DNA of 64,000 bases, taken from contig NZ_JALJZV010000003.1 in assembly GCF_024171535.1 (NCBI RefSeq), forward strand, positions 248,001 through 312,000, written 5' to 3'. The position numbers and the translations under genes are program-made. Shown here piece after piece: positions 25,511-33,951 of the stretch (position 1 is its first letter; the number at the start of each line of letters is the position of its first letter). The notes below the pieces were generated by a model, which was given only the letters and a program-made list of their open reading frames with translations, searched no databases and was not told the DNA's origin. Origin of the DNA: Flavobacterium sp. HSC-61S13. Its GTDB lineage: Bacteria; Bacteroidota; Bacteroidia; Flavobacteriales; Flavobacteriaceae.

Positions 25511-26440
25511 ATGTTAGCAAGCCTTTTTAGCAAAACAAAACCAATTAATTATTTTATAATTGGCATATTTCTATTTTTGTTCTATATACTGTTTCAAAGA
25601 ACGGAATATAATTTGGATTGGACTGGATATGAGTATTTTAAAAAAGTGATGTTGCTAGGGCTTTTATTGATGTCTACTTTTTGGACCCACTTTATCACTC
25701 AAAAAAACCGACTTACTAAAGATAATAATTACGCACCACTGCTATTTGTGCTTTTTCTGGTGCTTTTTCCATCAGTATTGGTCAATACCAATTTAATTAT
25801 CGCGAATTATTGCATCTTATTAGCACTGCGAAAACTGTTCTCACTGCATTCCTTAAAGGATCCTAAAGTCAAGATCTTCGATGCTTCTCTATGGATATTT
25901 ATCGCTACTATATTTCACTTTTGGAGTATATTGTACGTGATTTTATTGGTGTTTGCAATCCTGTTTTTTGTGTCAAGTGACTACCGAAATTGGATTATTC
26001 CCGTGATCGCTTTTATAACCGTCGCCATATTTTTTAGTATTTATATATTGGCTTCGGATACCGATATATTAAGGTTTATAGATCAGCGAACAGAGTTTAA
26101 TTTTGATTTTACCACCTTTGATAATATATATCAAAACATTGCTTTGGCCATATTTAGTTCCATTGCAGTTTTGTTTTTTATATCTCAAGCCTTAGAGGTG
26201 ACCAATAAACCATTTAATATGCAGGCTACCTATAAGAAAGTATTAGTTGCTTTCTTAATTGGAGTAGCGGTATACGTTTTGTCTGCCGATAAAAATCAGG
26301 GCGTTTTGATATTTACTTTCTTTCCCTTGTCGATCTTAGGTGCTAATTATATTGAAAGCATCCCCAATCGCTGGTTTAAAGAGGTGGTTTTATCCAGTAT
26401 TGCAGTAATTTCGTTAATATTCTTTTTCTGTCAGTTATAG
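25511..26440 (+). CDS. DUF6427-type multi-pass membrane protein
   Basis: The 309-residue protein has about nine hydrophobic segments. The N-terminal pattern SLFSKTKPINYFIIGIFLFLFYIL and the cluster NTNLIIANYCILLALRKLFSL fit the flavobacterial DUF6427 family (recognised, not searched). Its biochemical role is unknown; the shape resembles membrane proteins acting on lipid-linked substrates. Its stop overlaps the stop of the convergent upp gene by 6 bp. Confidence 0.7.
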   Translation: MLASLFSKTKPINYFIIGIFLFLFYILFQRTEYNLDWTGYEYFKKVMLLGLLLMSTFWTHFITQKNRLTKDNNYAPLLFVLFLVLFPSVLVNTNLIIANYCILLALRKLFSLHSLKDPKVKIFDASLWIFIATIFHFWSILYVILLVFAILFFVSSDYRNWIIPVIAFITVAIFFSIYILASDTDILRFIDQRTEFNFDFTTFDNIYQNIALAIFSSIAVLFFISQALEVTNKPFNMQATYKKVLVAFLIGVAVYVLSADKNQGVLIFTFFPLSILGANYIESIPNRWFKEVVLSSIAVISLIFFFCQL

Positions 26441-27088
26441 TTTCTGACCGTAAGCCAGATCTCCTGCATCACCCAATCCCGGTACTATATAGTTGTCTTG
26501 GTCTAAGTGATCGTCTAAAGTAGCTACCCATAAGTGACAATGGTCAGGTAAACTCTTTTCCAAGTATGCTATGCCTTCTGGAGCAGCGATAACTACAGCG
26601 ATATGAATTTCTTTTGGAGTTTGTTCTGTCAGGAGTTTGTTGTAAACAGCAACCAAGGATTGACCGGTAGCCAACATCGGATCGATTAAAATCAAAATTT
26701 TATCCTGAAACGACGGCGCCGCTTGATATTCGACTAGAATTTCACTCGACTCTCCCCCTTGAGCGTGTTTGCGGTAGGCAGAAACAAAACCGTTCTCTGC
26801 GTCGTCAAAGAAATTCATAAAACCCGTGTGTAGGGCTAAACCCGCTCTGAGTATCGAACACAATACGACATTGTCTTCTATACAAGTGGTGTGTTTGATA
26901 CCTAAGGGTGTTTGAATTGCAATGTTTTTATAGGGAAGGGTTTTACTTAATTCATAGGCCGTGATTTCACCAATGCGTTCTATGTTTTTGCGAAAACGCA
27001 TACTATCTTTCTGAGTTTCGACGTCTCTTAATTGTCCTAGAAAATGATTTAATAGACTGTTTTCCTCTGAGATGTAGTGAATTTTCAT
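26435..27088 (-). CDS. upp: Uracil phosphoribosyltransferase
   Basis: It makes UMP from uracil and PRPP in pyrimidine salvage. The 217-residue protein has the PRPP-binding loop ILIDPMLATGQSLVA (about 131-145) and a C-terminal region VPGLGDAGDLAYG (about 202-214), which is the uracil-binding hallmark of Upp. VLCSILRAGLALHTG (about 79-93) is also typical. The convergent 6-bp overlap with the DUF6427 gene may allow antisense interference between the two messages. Confidence 0.95.
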   Translation of the reverse strand: MKIHYISEENSLLNHFLGQLRDVETQKDSMRFRKNIERIGEITAYELSKTLPYKNIAIQTPLGIKHTTCIEDNVVLCSILRAGLALHTGFMNFFDDAENGFVSAYRKHAQGGESSEILVEYQAAPSFQDKILILIDPMLATGQSLVAVYNKLLTEQTPKEIHIAVVIAAPEGIAYLEKSLPDHCHLWVATLDDHLDQDNYIVPGLGDAGDLAYGQKL

Positions 27089-27127
27089 AACTTTAAAAAT
27101 GTATTAGTTCGATAAAAGTATAAAAAC

Positions 27128-27135
27128 TATATTTG
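27128..27135 (+). promoter_or_regulatory. Candidate -7 box for the DUF4254 gene
   Basis: TATATTTG fits TAnnTTTG, 18 nt before the ATG at 27153, in the divergent spacer with upp. The -33 region lacks a clear TTG. Confidence 0.5.
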
Positions 27136-27152
27136 TAAATAAAATAATTAGT

Positions 27153-27758
27153 ATGTTTTCAGAATTAGCGTTTCCAATTTTCGAAGAAAGTATCCGTGAT
27201 TATCACCAGTTCGACAATGTAGATCAACCAATTAGCAATCCTTATCCTAAGGATAAAATTGAACATCTTTTATATTTAAAAAACTGGATTGATACCGTTC
27301 AGTGGCATTTTGAAGACATTATTAGAGATCCGAATATCGATCCTGTAGCGGCTTTGGCATTAAAAAGAAGGATTGATGCCTCCAACCAAGAAAGAACGGA
27401 TATGGTGGAATATATCGACAGTTATTTCTTGCAGAAATTTAAAGATGTAAAAGTTCAAGAAGGCGCTAAAATCAATTCTGAAAGTCCGGCATGGGCTTTA
27501 GATAGACTTTCTATTTTGGCTTTGAAAATTTATCATATGAATGAAGAGGCAACAAGAGTAGAAGCTTCTGAAGAACACAGAGCAAAATGTCAAGAGAAAT
27601 TGAATACGCTTTTAGAACAAAAACAAGACTTGACCACTGCAATTGATGACTTATTAAAGGATATAGAAAGCGGTGCAAAGTACATGAAGGTGTATAAGCA
27701 AATGAAAATGTACAATGATGAAGAACTAAATCCGGTTTTGTATCAGAATAAAAAATAA
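27153..27758 (+). CDS. DUF4254 family protein
   Basis: This 201-residue soluble, mostly helical protein begins FSELAFPIFEESIRDYHQFD and continues with LLYLKNWIDTVQWHFEDIIRDPNIDP and DRLSILALKIYHMNEEATR, the pattern I know as DUF4254. A coiled coil is likely near about 130-175. Function unknown. In flavobacteria it commonly sits next to the GT9 heptosyltransferase-like gene, as here, which hints at an envelope polysaccharide link. A hairpin terminator follows it. Confidence 0.8.
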   Translation: MFSELAFPIFEESIRDYHQFDNVDQPISNPYPKDKIEHLLYLKNWIDTVQWHFEDIIRDPNIDPVAALALKRRIDASNQERTDMVEYIDSYFLQKFKDVKVQEGAKINSESPAWALDRLSILALKIYHMNEEATRVEASEEHRAKCQEKLNTLLEQKQDLTTAIDDLLKDIESGAKYMKVYKQMKMYNDEELNPVLYQNKK

Positions 27759-27782
27759 AATTACTGAAGTAATCCATATATC

Positions 27783-27816
27783 AAAGCGTGATTTTATTTC
27801 ACGCTTTTCTTTTTTA
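27783..27816 (+). terminator. Intrinsic terminator after the DUF4254 gene
   Basis: The stem AAAGCGTGA/TCACGCTTT (27783-27791 and 27799-27807) is followed by a T-rich tail. It lies about 25 bp after the stop and just before the GT9 gene, so GT9 may be expressed by read-through or from its own promoter. Confidence 0.75.
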
Positions 27817-27833
27817 GAAATAAAGATCAAGCC

Positions 27834-28889
27834 ATGACTAACAAGAAAAAATCTCACATTCTTATTTTTAGATTATCGGCCATGGGCGATGTTGCTATGA
27901 CCGTTCCAGTGATTCGTGCGTTAGTCGCACAATATCCCGAAGTTCGTGTGACCGTGGTATCAAGACCTTTTTTTAAACCTTTTTTTAAATCAATACCGAG
28001 AGTAGATTTTTTTGCCGTTGATGTTAAAAAACATCATAAAGGCTTTTTGGGTTTATTAAGACTTTATAGCGATTTGAAGGCGTTAGAAATCAATTATTTT
28101 GCAGATTTTCACAACGTTTTACGCTCTCAAATTGTACGTAAACTTTTTGCGATTTCCGGCGTTAAAATGGCGGCTCTAGACAAAGGTAGGGCTGGAAAAA
28201 AAGCCTTGACAAGAGTAGAGAATAAAGTGTTTGAACCGCTGCCAACCATGTTTGAGAATCATGCAATCACTTTGAGTAAATTGGGTTTCCCCATTGATTT
28301 AACAAATCCAAAATTTCCAAGCGTTGAGCACATGAGTCCAGTTTTAAAAAACATTACGGGGTCAAAACAGGAACACTGGATTGGTATTGCTCCCTTTGCT
28401 CAATATGCAACCAAGGTGTATCCTTTGGACTTGATGCAACAGGTCATTGATGGTTTGGCAGAAAAAGAAGACAATAAGATTTTTCTTTTTGGCGGAGGTG
28501 AAAAGGAACAGGCTCTTTTAAATCAATTAAAGCGAGACAACCCACAAGTGATTGTCATGGTAGGTAAGGTTAAACTTCAAGATGAATTAGCGCTAATTCA
28601 GCATTTGGATGTTATGTTATCCATGGATTCTGGAAATGCTCATTTGGCGGCCATGTTGGGTAAAAAAGTAATTACCTTATGGGGCGGAACACACCCTTAT
28701 GCCGGTTTTGCTCCCTTTAACCAGCCTGCTGATTATGCCCTAACAGCCGATAGAAACCAATACCCGCTATTACCCTTATCCGTATATGGCAATAAAGTGA
28801 TACCAGGATATGAAGATGTGATGAGAACTATTTTACCCGAAACGGTGATATCAAAGATAAACTCCGTTCTTACAACGAAGAACGCTTAG
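27834..28889 (+). CDS. Glycosyltransferase family 9 (heptosyltransferase-like) protein
   Basis: GT9 enzymes transfer heptose or related sugars to lipopolysaccharide core in the cytoplasm. The 351-residue protein has the N-terminal HILIFRLSAMGDVAMTVPVIRALVAQYP block with the conserved Gly-Asp, the acceptor segment DFHNVLRSQIVRKLF, the donor-domain start IGIAPFAQYATKVYP, and the SMDSGNAHLAAMLGKKVITLWGGTHP motif (about 263-288) that binds the nucleotide sugar. The exact sugar is not readable. Possible LPS core assembly. Confidence 0.88.
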   Translation: MTNKKKSHILIFRLSAMGDVAMTVPVIRALVAQYPEVRVTVVSRPFFKPFFKSIPRVDFFAVDVKKHHKGFLGLLRLYSDLKALEINYFADFHNVLRSQIVRKLFAISGVKMAALDKGRAGKKALTRVENKVFEPLPTMFENHAITLSKLGFPIDLTNPKFPSVEHMSPVLKNITGSKQEHWIGIAPFAQYATKVYPLDLMQQVIDGLAEKEDNKIFLFGGGEKEQALLNQLKRDNPQVIVMVGKVKLQDELALIQHLDVMLSMDSGNAHLAAMLGKKVITLWGGTHPYAGFAPFNQPADYALTADRNQYPLLPLSVYGNKVIPGYEDVMRTILPETVISKINSVLTTKNA

Positions 28890-28979
28890 ATATAAATGAA
28901 GGTTTTAAAGTGGTTTGGCCTTATTTAATTAAGTAGGAAATAGAAAAGCAGCTAACCGAAAGCCTAAAATAGAAATGAT

Positions 28980-29492
28980 ATGGATATAGAGAAATATATA
29001 CGAAATATAGCCGATTTCCCGAAAAAGGGGGTGATTTTTAAAGATATTACACCCTTACTCAATGATCCCCAAGCGATGAGATACGCCACGGAGCAATTGT
29101 TGAAATTGGTAGGGAATCAGAAAATTGATAAGGTAGTGGGAATGGAAAGCCGCGGTTTTTTCTTTGGAACAGTTATTGCCCAAGAACTAAATGCCGGTTT
29201 TATTCCCGTAAGAAAACCAGGGAAATTACCGTATGATAAAGTGAGTCAAGAGTATGCCTTAGAATACGGCTCTGATATTCTTGAAATTCACGCAGATGCA
29301 ATTCTTCCCGGTCAAAACATTTTGATACATGATGATGTATTAGCAACGGGAGGCACAGCAGAAGCCGTGTGTAAGATGGTCGAGAAAATGGGGGGCAATA
29401 TTGTACAATTCAATTTTCTTATGGAACTTACTTTCTTAAATGGTAGGGAAAAATTAAAAAACCATCAGGTCATGAGCCTGTTAAAATATTAA
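28980..29492 (+). CDS. apt: Adenine phosphoribosyltransferase
   Basis: It converts adenine and PRPP to AMP. The 170 residues match the family. Diagnostic segments are IADFPKKGVIFKDITPLL (about 10-27), VVGMESRGFFFGTVIAQELN (about 54-73), FIPVRKPGKLPY, and the PRPP loop ILIHDDVLATGGTAEAV (about 117-133). The gene lies after the GT9 gene in the same direction with a 90-bp gap. About 277 bp separate it from the helicase gene, where I see no credible gene. Confidence 0.96.
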   Translation: MDIEKYIRNIADFPKKGVIFKDITPLLNDPQAMRYATEQLLKLVGNQKIDKVVGMESRGFFFGTVIAQELNAGFIPVRKPGKLPYDKVSQEYALEYGSDILEIHADAILPGQNILIHDDVLATGGTAEAVCKMVEKMGGNIVQFNFLMELTFLNGREKLKNHQVMSLLKY

Positions 29493-29769
29493 GTCACCGA
29501 AGAAAGTTAATTCGAAAGTATTGAAGATTTTCGATGAGGCTTGTGTCGACAGAAACAATAAATAATAGAGGTATAAGCTGGATACAAAAACTCTGAGAAG
29601 GAAGTAGTATACAGCCATCTTTAGTAATAACTTTATAGGCTAGTTGGGTTTTGAGTTTTAATACTCGATTTAAAGGGATCAAAAGCCTAGATATGCAGTG
29701 GTTTAACAATATTAATGGTCGGTAGTGTTTTTAAGAACATTGTTGGCGATTAGATATGGATAAAAAGAA

Positions 29770-32700
29770 ATGAATTTAGAAAGTTTTGATACTTACGTTA
29801 AGAATAATAGTACAGTAACATCAAGAGATCGCGCTCGTTTTTTAGATACCGAGTTGATTTCAAATACAAAGGATTACTTTGAATTTGGTTGTACGGGATC
29901 TTATGAGAATCGTTATGTAGTATCTGTAGAGTTGGTTAGAGATAAAATAGCCAATGTATCGTGCAATTGTCCCTTTGATTATAATGGGCTTTGTAAGCAC
30001 ATTATTGCTGTAATCAGAGATTTGAAGACAGGATTAGACAATAAGGAGATTTTGCGTGTAGATGGAAAAGATGGTTTAGGTCCTGTTACCAATAACAAAA
30101 ATGTATTGGTTTTACCAAAGGGAATCATGAATTGGGAAACCATAAAAAAATCTGGACCAGAGGCGGAATCTTTTTATACGGTGAAAATCATAGAGATGAC
30201 TGATGTGGAAATCATCACTCAGGTTTCGATGTGGCAGTCACATAAACAACAATTTACTTACAATCCTAAAACAGAATTACTAACGACGGAATGTACTTGT
30301 AGTATTTCCAATAAGATGTGTGAGCATCGAATCAATGCTTTAAAAAAGATTATACGTACGTTTGGAATCAATTACTTCGCAAAAAACTTTTTGCAGAGTA
30401 AGATTGCAGAGCATCTGGCTCAATTTAGTTTGAGTTTAAAAGATGATTACGAGTCGATTTTTCAATATGAACTTACTTTAGAGGGGCTTAAAGTCACCTC
30501 CAAGTTTAAAAATATAAAATCTGCGGTCAGTATCGATGCGTCGATTCACGAAAATGAAATCGCAGAATTTCAAGCACAGATTCCCTATAAAGCTGTTGAT
30601 GTTACTAATCAAGGGCTGGGTTTTTGTTTTATAGCAAGAAGGAAGGATTTTGAAGCTTTTGTGCCGGTAAAGGCTAAAATGAATAAAGCGCAAACCGATT
30701 TATCTTCTTCTTTTGAACAGATTGATACTTTCGATATCGATAAAATTTGGCTTACTTTTCCAGAGGAAAAGAGGCAGAATTTGATGATTAAGGTGCTTCA
30801 AATCAATCGTCTTTTGCAAAACCATAGGGAAGAGCCCAGCTTGCAGAGTTTGGGTCGTGCTATAGAACTACAAAAAACAATTATTGCCGATTTACAGCAA
30901 TCTTATATCTATTTTTCCGATAGCAGACGCACCTTAGTTCGCAAGAACTTGGAACCTTTGACTGTAGAGGAAAAACCGATTAAGTTATTCTTTAAACTGA
31001 CTGAGAGTGAGTGGTTTTACAACCTGAAACCCATGATCGAGGTCGAAGATAAAAAATACAATATCACCGCATCAAAAGTGGTGCTTTCACCGACATTTGT
31101 TAAAATAGAAAACAAGCTTTATCCGATTGATACGGCTGATTTGTCGTTGGCACTAGAGCATTATGCCGCGGATGGTGAAGCCAATTACTTAAAAAAGGAT
31201 TGGGATCAGGTCTATCAAAACATCATTAAACCGATGTCGAGAAAGTACGAGATTCAGACGAAGATTTTCAGAAAAGAAAATACATTAACAAACGAAGAAA
31301 CTCTCGAGCGACAAGTTTATATTACCGATGTTGGAGGCCAACATATCGTGTTTAAACCCGTCGTAAAATACGGGGAGCAACTGATACCGATTTATAGCCC
31401 AGAATTGCTTTGGAATGAAAGTGATTTGGAGAATCGTTCCTATAAAGACAGGAACCAATCTTTTGAAGACAATTTTAAAGAAGATTTTGTAGGACTTCAT
31501 CCGGCATTTGCTAAACAAGAGGGACCCTATTTTCTCGAACCAGAACAACTGTTTGAAAACTATTGGATGTTACATGCTATCGATAGAATGAAACAGCAAG
31601 GGGCAGCCGTTTTTGGAGCCAATCAATTGTCTTCATTTAAGTTTAACATTCATAAACCGTCTATCTCGATCAGTTTGAAGTCGGATATCGATTGGTTTGA
31701 TATGGAGATCAAAATTTCATTTGGCGATCAAAAAGTCGATTTAAAGGAATTGCAAAAAGCATTTCTAAAGAAAAGCAATTATGTCGTTTTGGGCGATGGT
31801 ACTCTAGGTGTCTTACCAGAAGAATGGATGAAAAAATTCGCCATTTACTTTAAAACAGGTGATGTTAAGAAAAACAGCATTCAGATGTCTAATTTCCAAT
31901 TTGGAATTATAGACGAACTCTATGAGGAAATGCATACCAAACCGGAATTTCTCGAGGAACTATATCAGAAAAAAAGAAGGTTACAGCACATTGAATCTAT
32001 CGATGTCATACCCGTACCTAAAACGATCAAGGCCACGTTGAGAGACTACCAACAACACGGGCTTAATTGGTTGGCTTTTCTGGATAAAAATCAAATAGGT
32101 GGCTGTTTAGCCGATGATATGGGATTGGGTAAAACCCTGCAAACCATAGCCTTTTTAGAATATTTGAAAAGAAAGGATAAAAATACCTTACCGTCGTTGA
32201 TTATTGCGCCTACTTCTTTGGTTTTTAACTGGAATAATGAAATCGCAAAGTTCTGTCCTTCGTTAAAAGCACTTAATTTTACAGGTGTCAGTCGAATGGA
32301 ACACCGAGAGAATTTTAATCAATACGATTTGATCATCTCGACTTATGGATCTTTGTTAAACGATGTGGAATCGCTTAAAGAATTTAAATTTAATTACGTG
32401 ATACTCGATGAGAGTCAGGCGATTAAAAATCCTAATTCCAAACGTTATAAAGCAGTGAGATTGCTCCAGTCCAACAATCGTTTGGTCTTGACCGGTACTC
32501 CTATTGAAAACAATACCTTTGATTTATATGCTCAGTTAAATTTCTTGAATCCTGGACTATTGGGGAATATGAATCACTTCAGAAACCAATTTTCGGATCA
32601 TATTGATAAGGAAAAAAATGTGGAAACCGCGCATTTATTGAATAAAATCATTTCACCTTTCATACTGAGAAGAACGAAGGAACAGGTCGCTAAAGAGCTA

Positions 32701-33420
32701 CCAGATAAAACGGAGAGTGTGATCTTTTGTGAGATGGGTAAGGAACAACGTCAAGTTTACGATTCCTTTAAAAACAGATATCGCGACTATTTATTGAATA
32801 AAATCGATGAAAATGGAGTCGAGAAATCGCAGATGTATGTGTTGGAAGGTTTGACCAAGTTACGTCAGATCTGTAACTCCACCGCGTTGATTAACAACGA
32901 GGAGGATTATGGAAACTACTCTGCTAAATTGGAGATCCTTATCGAAAATATCAAAGAAAAAACGGGTAAACACAAGATATTGGTTTTTTCACAATTTGTC
33001 AAAATGTTGCAGATTGTAAAAACCCGCTTGGAAGAGGAGCAGATCACTTATGAGTATCTAGACGGACAGACGAGAAATCGTCAGGAAAACGTCGAGAATT
33101 TTCAAAATAACGATGATGTTCGCGTGTTCTTAATCAGTCTTAAAGCTGGGGGAACTGGATTAAATTTAACCGAGGCAGATTATGTTTTTATAGTCGATCC
33201 TTGGTGGAATCCAGCAGTAGAGAATCAAGCTATTGACCGTTGTTATCGAATCGGTCAAACCAAAAATGTTATGGCATACCGAATGATTTGTAAGGATACG
33301 ATTGAAGAAAAAATAGTGATGTTACAAAATAAAAAGACTAAGGTGGCTTCGAGTATTATCTCTGTAGATGAAGACAAAAAGTCCTTCGATGTCAATGAAA
33401 TTAGAGAATTATTCAGTTGA
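29770..33420 (+). CDS. SNF2-family DEAD/DEAH-type helicase with two SWIM motifs
   Basis: This 1216-residue protein has an N-terminal SWIM zinc motif (C65-x-C67...C75-x-H77), a second SWIM-like motif (C175-x-C177...C184-x-H186), a long variable middle (about 200-750) of the kind seen in bacterial SNF2 proteins, then the SNF2 ATPase core: DDMGLGKTLQT (Walker A, about 781-791), VILDESQAIKN (Walker B), LTGTPIENNTFDLYAQ, and the helicase C domain with VFSQFVKMLQ, LISLKAGGTGLNLTEADYV and DRCYRIGQTKNV. It probably translocates on DNA or remodels protein-DNA complexes; the target is unknown. A strong terminator follows, so it appears monocistronic. Confidence 0.93.
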   Translation: MNLESFDTYVKNNSTVTSRDRARFLDTELISNTKDYFEFGCTGSYENRYVVSVELVRDKIANVSCNCPFDYNGLCKHIIAVIRDLKTGLDNKEILRVDGKDGLGPVTNNKNVLVLPKGIMNWETIKKSGPEAESFYTVKIIEMTDVEIITQVSMWQSHKQQFTYNPKTELLTTECTCSISNKMCEHRINALKKIIRTFGINYFAKNFLQSKIAEHLAQFSLSLKDDYESIFQYELTLEGLKVTSKFKNIKSAVSIDASIHENEIAEFQAQIPYKAVDVTNQGLGFCFIARRKDFEAFVPVKAKMNKAQTDLSSSFEQIDTFDIDKIWLTFPEEKRQNLMIKVLQINRLLQNHREEPSLQSLGRAIELQKTIIADLQQSYIYFSDSRRTLVRKNLEPLTVEEKPIKLFFKLTESEWFYNLKPMIEVEDKKYNITASKVVLSPTFVKIENKLYPIDTADLSLALEHYAADGEANYLKKDWDQVYQNIIKPMSRKYEIQTKIFRKENTLTNEETLERQVYITDVGGQHIVFKPVVKYGEQLIPIYSPELLWNESDLENRSYKDRNQSFEDNFKEDFVGLHPAFAKQEGPYFLEPEQLFENYWMLHAIDRMKQQGAAVFGANQLSSFKFNIHKPSISISLKSDIDWFDMEIKISFGDQKVDLKELQKAFLKKSNYVVLGDGTLGVLPEEWMKKFAIYFKTGDVKKNSIQMSNFQFGIIDELYEEMHTKPEFLEELYQKKRRLQHIESIDVIPVPKTIKATLRDYQQHGLNWLAFLDKNQIGGCLADDMGLGKTLQTIAFLEYLKRKDKNTLPSLIIAPTSLVFNWNNEIAKFCPSLKALNFTGVSRMEHRENFNQYDLIISTYGSLLNDVESLKEFKFNYVILDESQAIKNPNSKRYKAVRLLQSNNRLVLTGTPIENNTFDLYAQLNFLNPGLLGNMNHFRNQFSDHIDKEKNVETAHLLNKIISPFILRRTKEQVAKELPDKTESVIFCEMGKEQRQVYDSFKNRYRDYLLNKIDENGVEKSQMYVLEGLTKLRQICNSTALINNEEDYGNYSAKLEILIENIKEKTGKHKILVFSQFVKMLQIVKTRLEEEQITYEYLDGQTRNRQENVENFQNNDDVRVFLISLKAGGTGLNLTEADYVFIVDPWWNPAVENQAIDRCYRIGQTKNVMAYRMICKDTIEEKIVMLQNKKTKVASSIISVDEDKKSFDVNEIRELFS

Positions 33421-33444
33421 GAAACGTAGATTTATACTTGTAAA

Positions 33445-33472
33445 AACAGGGCCCGATGGCCCTGTTTTTTTT
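33445..33472 (+). terminator. Intrinsic terminator after the SNF2 gene
   Basis: The stem AACAGGGCC/GGCCCTGTT (33445-33453 and 33458-33466) with a CGAT loop and an eight-T tail lies about 25 bp after the helicase stop. Confidence 0.9.
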
Positions 33473-33664
33473 GAATAAAGGATTTTAGTCCTATTAAATT
33501 GCTAAAAAACACGGATTTAGAGCCGGATTTCCCAAGAGATTGAAAATTATTTTTGTTGTACAACGACTTGATTTAAAGCGTTTTGAGTGGTGAGTTTTAA
33601 ACGGTTAAAAATTTTTAACAATTGTTTGTTAGTTTTATTCAAAATTTATTACAAAACTTTGTGT

Positions 33665-33680
33665 TCTCCGATTAAGGAGA
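33665..33680 (+). promoter_or_regulatory. Short hairpin sequestering the leader-ORF Shine-Dalgarno
   Basis: TCTCC (33665-33669) pairs with GGAGA (33676-33680) over a GATTAA loop. GGAGA is the SD of the leader ORF, 7 nt before its ATG at 33688. The 5-bp stem is weak alone. A strong SD is unusual in this genome's genes. Confidence 0.4.
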
Positions 33681-33687
33681 TTACCCT

Positions 33688-33804
33688 ATGAAGAAACTAC
33701 ATCTATATCGTAACCCTATGTTAAGCAACAGCTCTTTTGTTGCTACTACTGCTATGGGACAAACGGTTTCTTCTATTTCGCGGACACTGCGGCACCGGGC
33801 ATAA
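33688..33804 (+). CDS. Candidate arginine-operon leader peptide (38 codons)
   Basis: A 38-codon ORF (MKKLHLYRNPML...SISRTLRHRA) begins 7 nt after an AAGGAGA Shine-Dalgarno. Arginine occupies R8 (CGT) and R32, R35 and R37, all three encoded CGG and all within the last seven codons. By eye CGG is uncommon in the flanking genes, where AGA and CGT dominate. The ORF ends 147 bp before the first arginine-pathway gene. It is not like the transmembrane or secreted proteins nearby. This fits an attenuator-type leader peptide, but no canonical terminator/antiterminator pair is visible immediately downstream, so the mechanism is unproven. Confidence 0.5.
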   Translation: MKKLHLYRNPMLSNSSFVATTAMGQTVSSISRTLRHRA

Positions 33805-33830
33805 TCGTCTAGATTTACCGGCATATTACA

Positions 33831-33854
33831 GAAATTTCATTGGATTGAAATTTC
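33831..33854 (+). promoter_or_regulatory. 9-bp hairpin between the leader ORF and the GNAT gene
   Basis: GAAATTTCA (33831-33839) and TGAAATTTC (33846-33854) are perfectly complementary with a TTGGAT loop. The next T-rich run is about 20 nt away, so it is not a standard intrinsic terminator. It lies 27 nt after the leader-ORF stop, where attenuator structures are expected. Confidence 0.4.
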
Positions 33855-33951
33855 ACCACTATCCATACAACTTATTGTTTATTTTTTAGAAAAAAAGAAT
33901 CTATTCTAATCGATTATATTCTTGAATTCTAGCGACTTATTCTTTTATTAG

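Larger units (their letters stand above)
33421..33951. other. 531-bp leader region before the arginine operon
   Basis: This holds the helicase terminator (33445-33472), an AT-rich stretch with an imperfect promoter-like ACTTTG (33656-33661), a short leader ORF (33688-33804) with an SD that can be folded away, a 9-bp hairpin (33831-33854), and a T/A-rich stretch before the GNAT ATG at 33952. The parts are listed separately. Confidence 0.7.

Noticed and set aside
29494..29709. 71-codon minus-strand ORF between apt and the SNF2 gene
   Set aside because: Composition looks random, and there is no ribosome-binding or promoter context; treated as non-coding.
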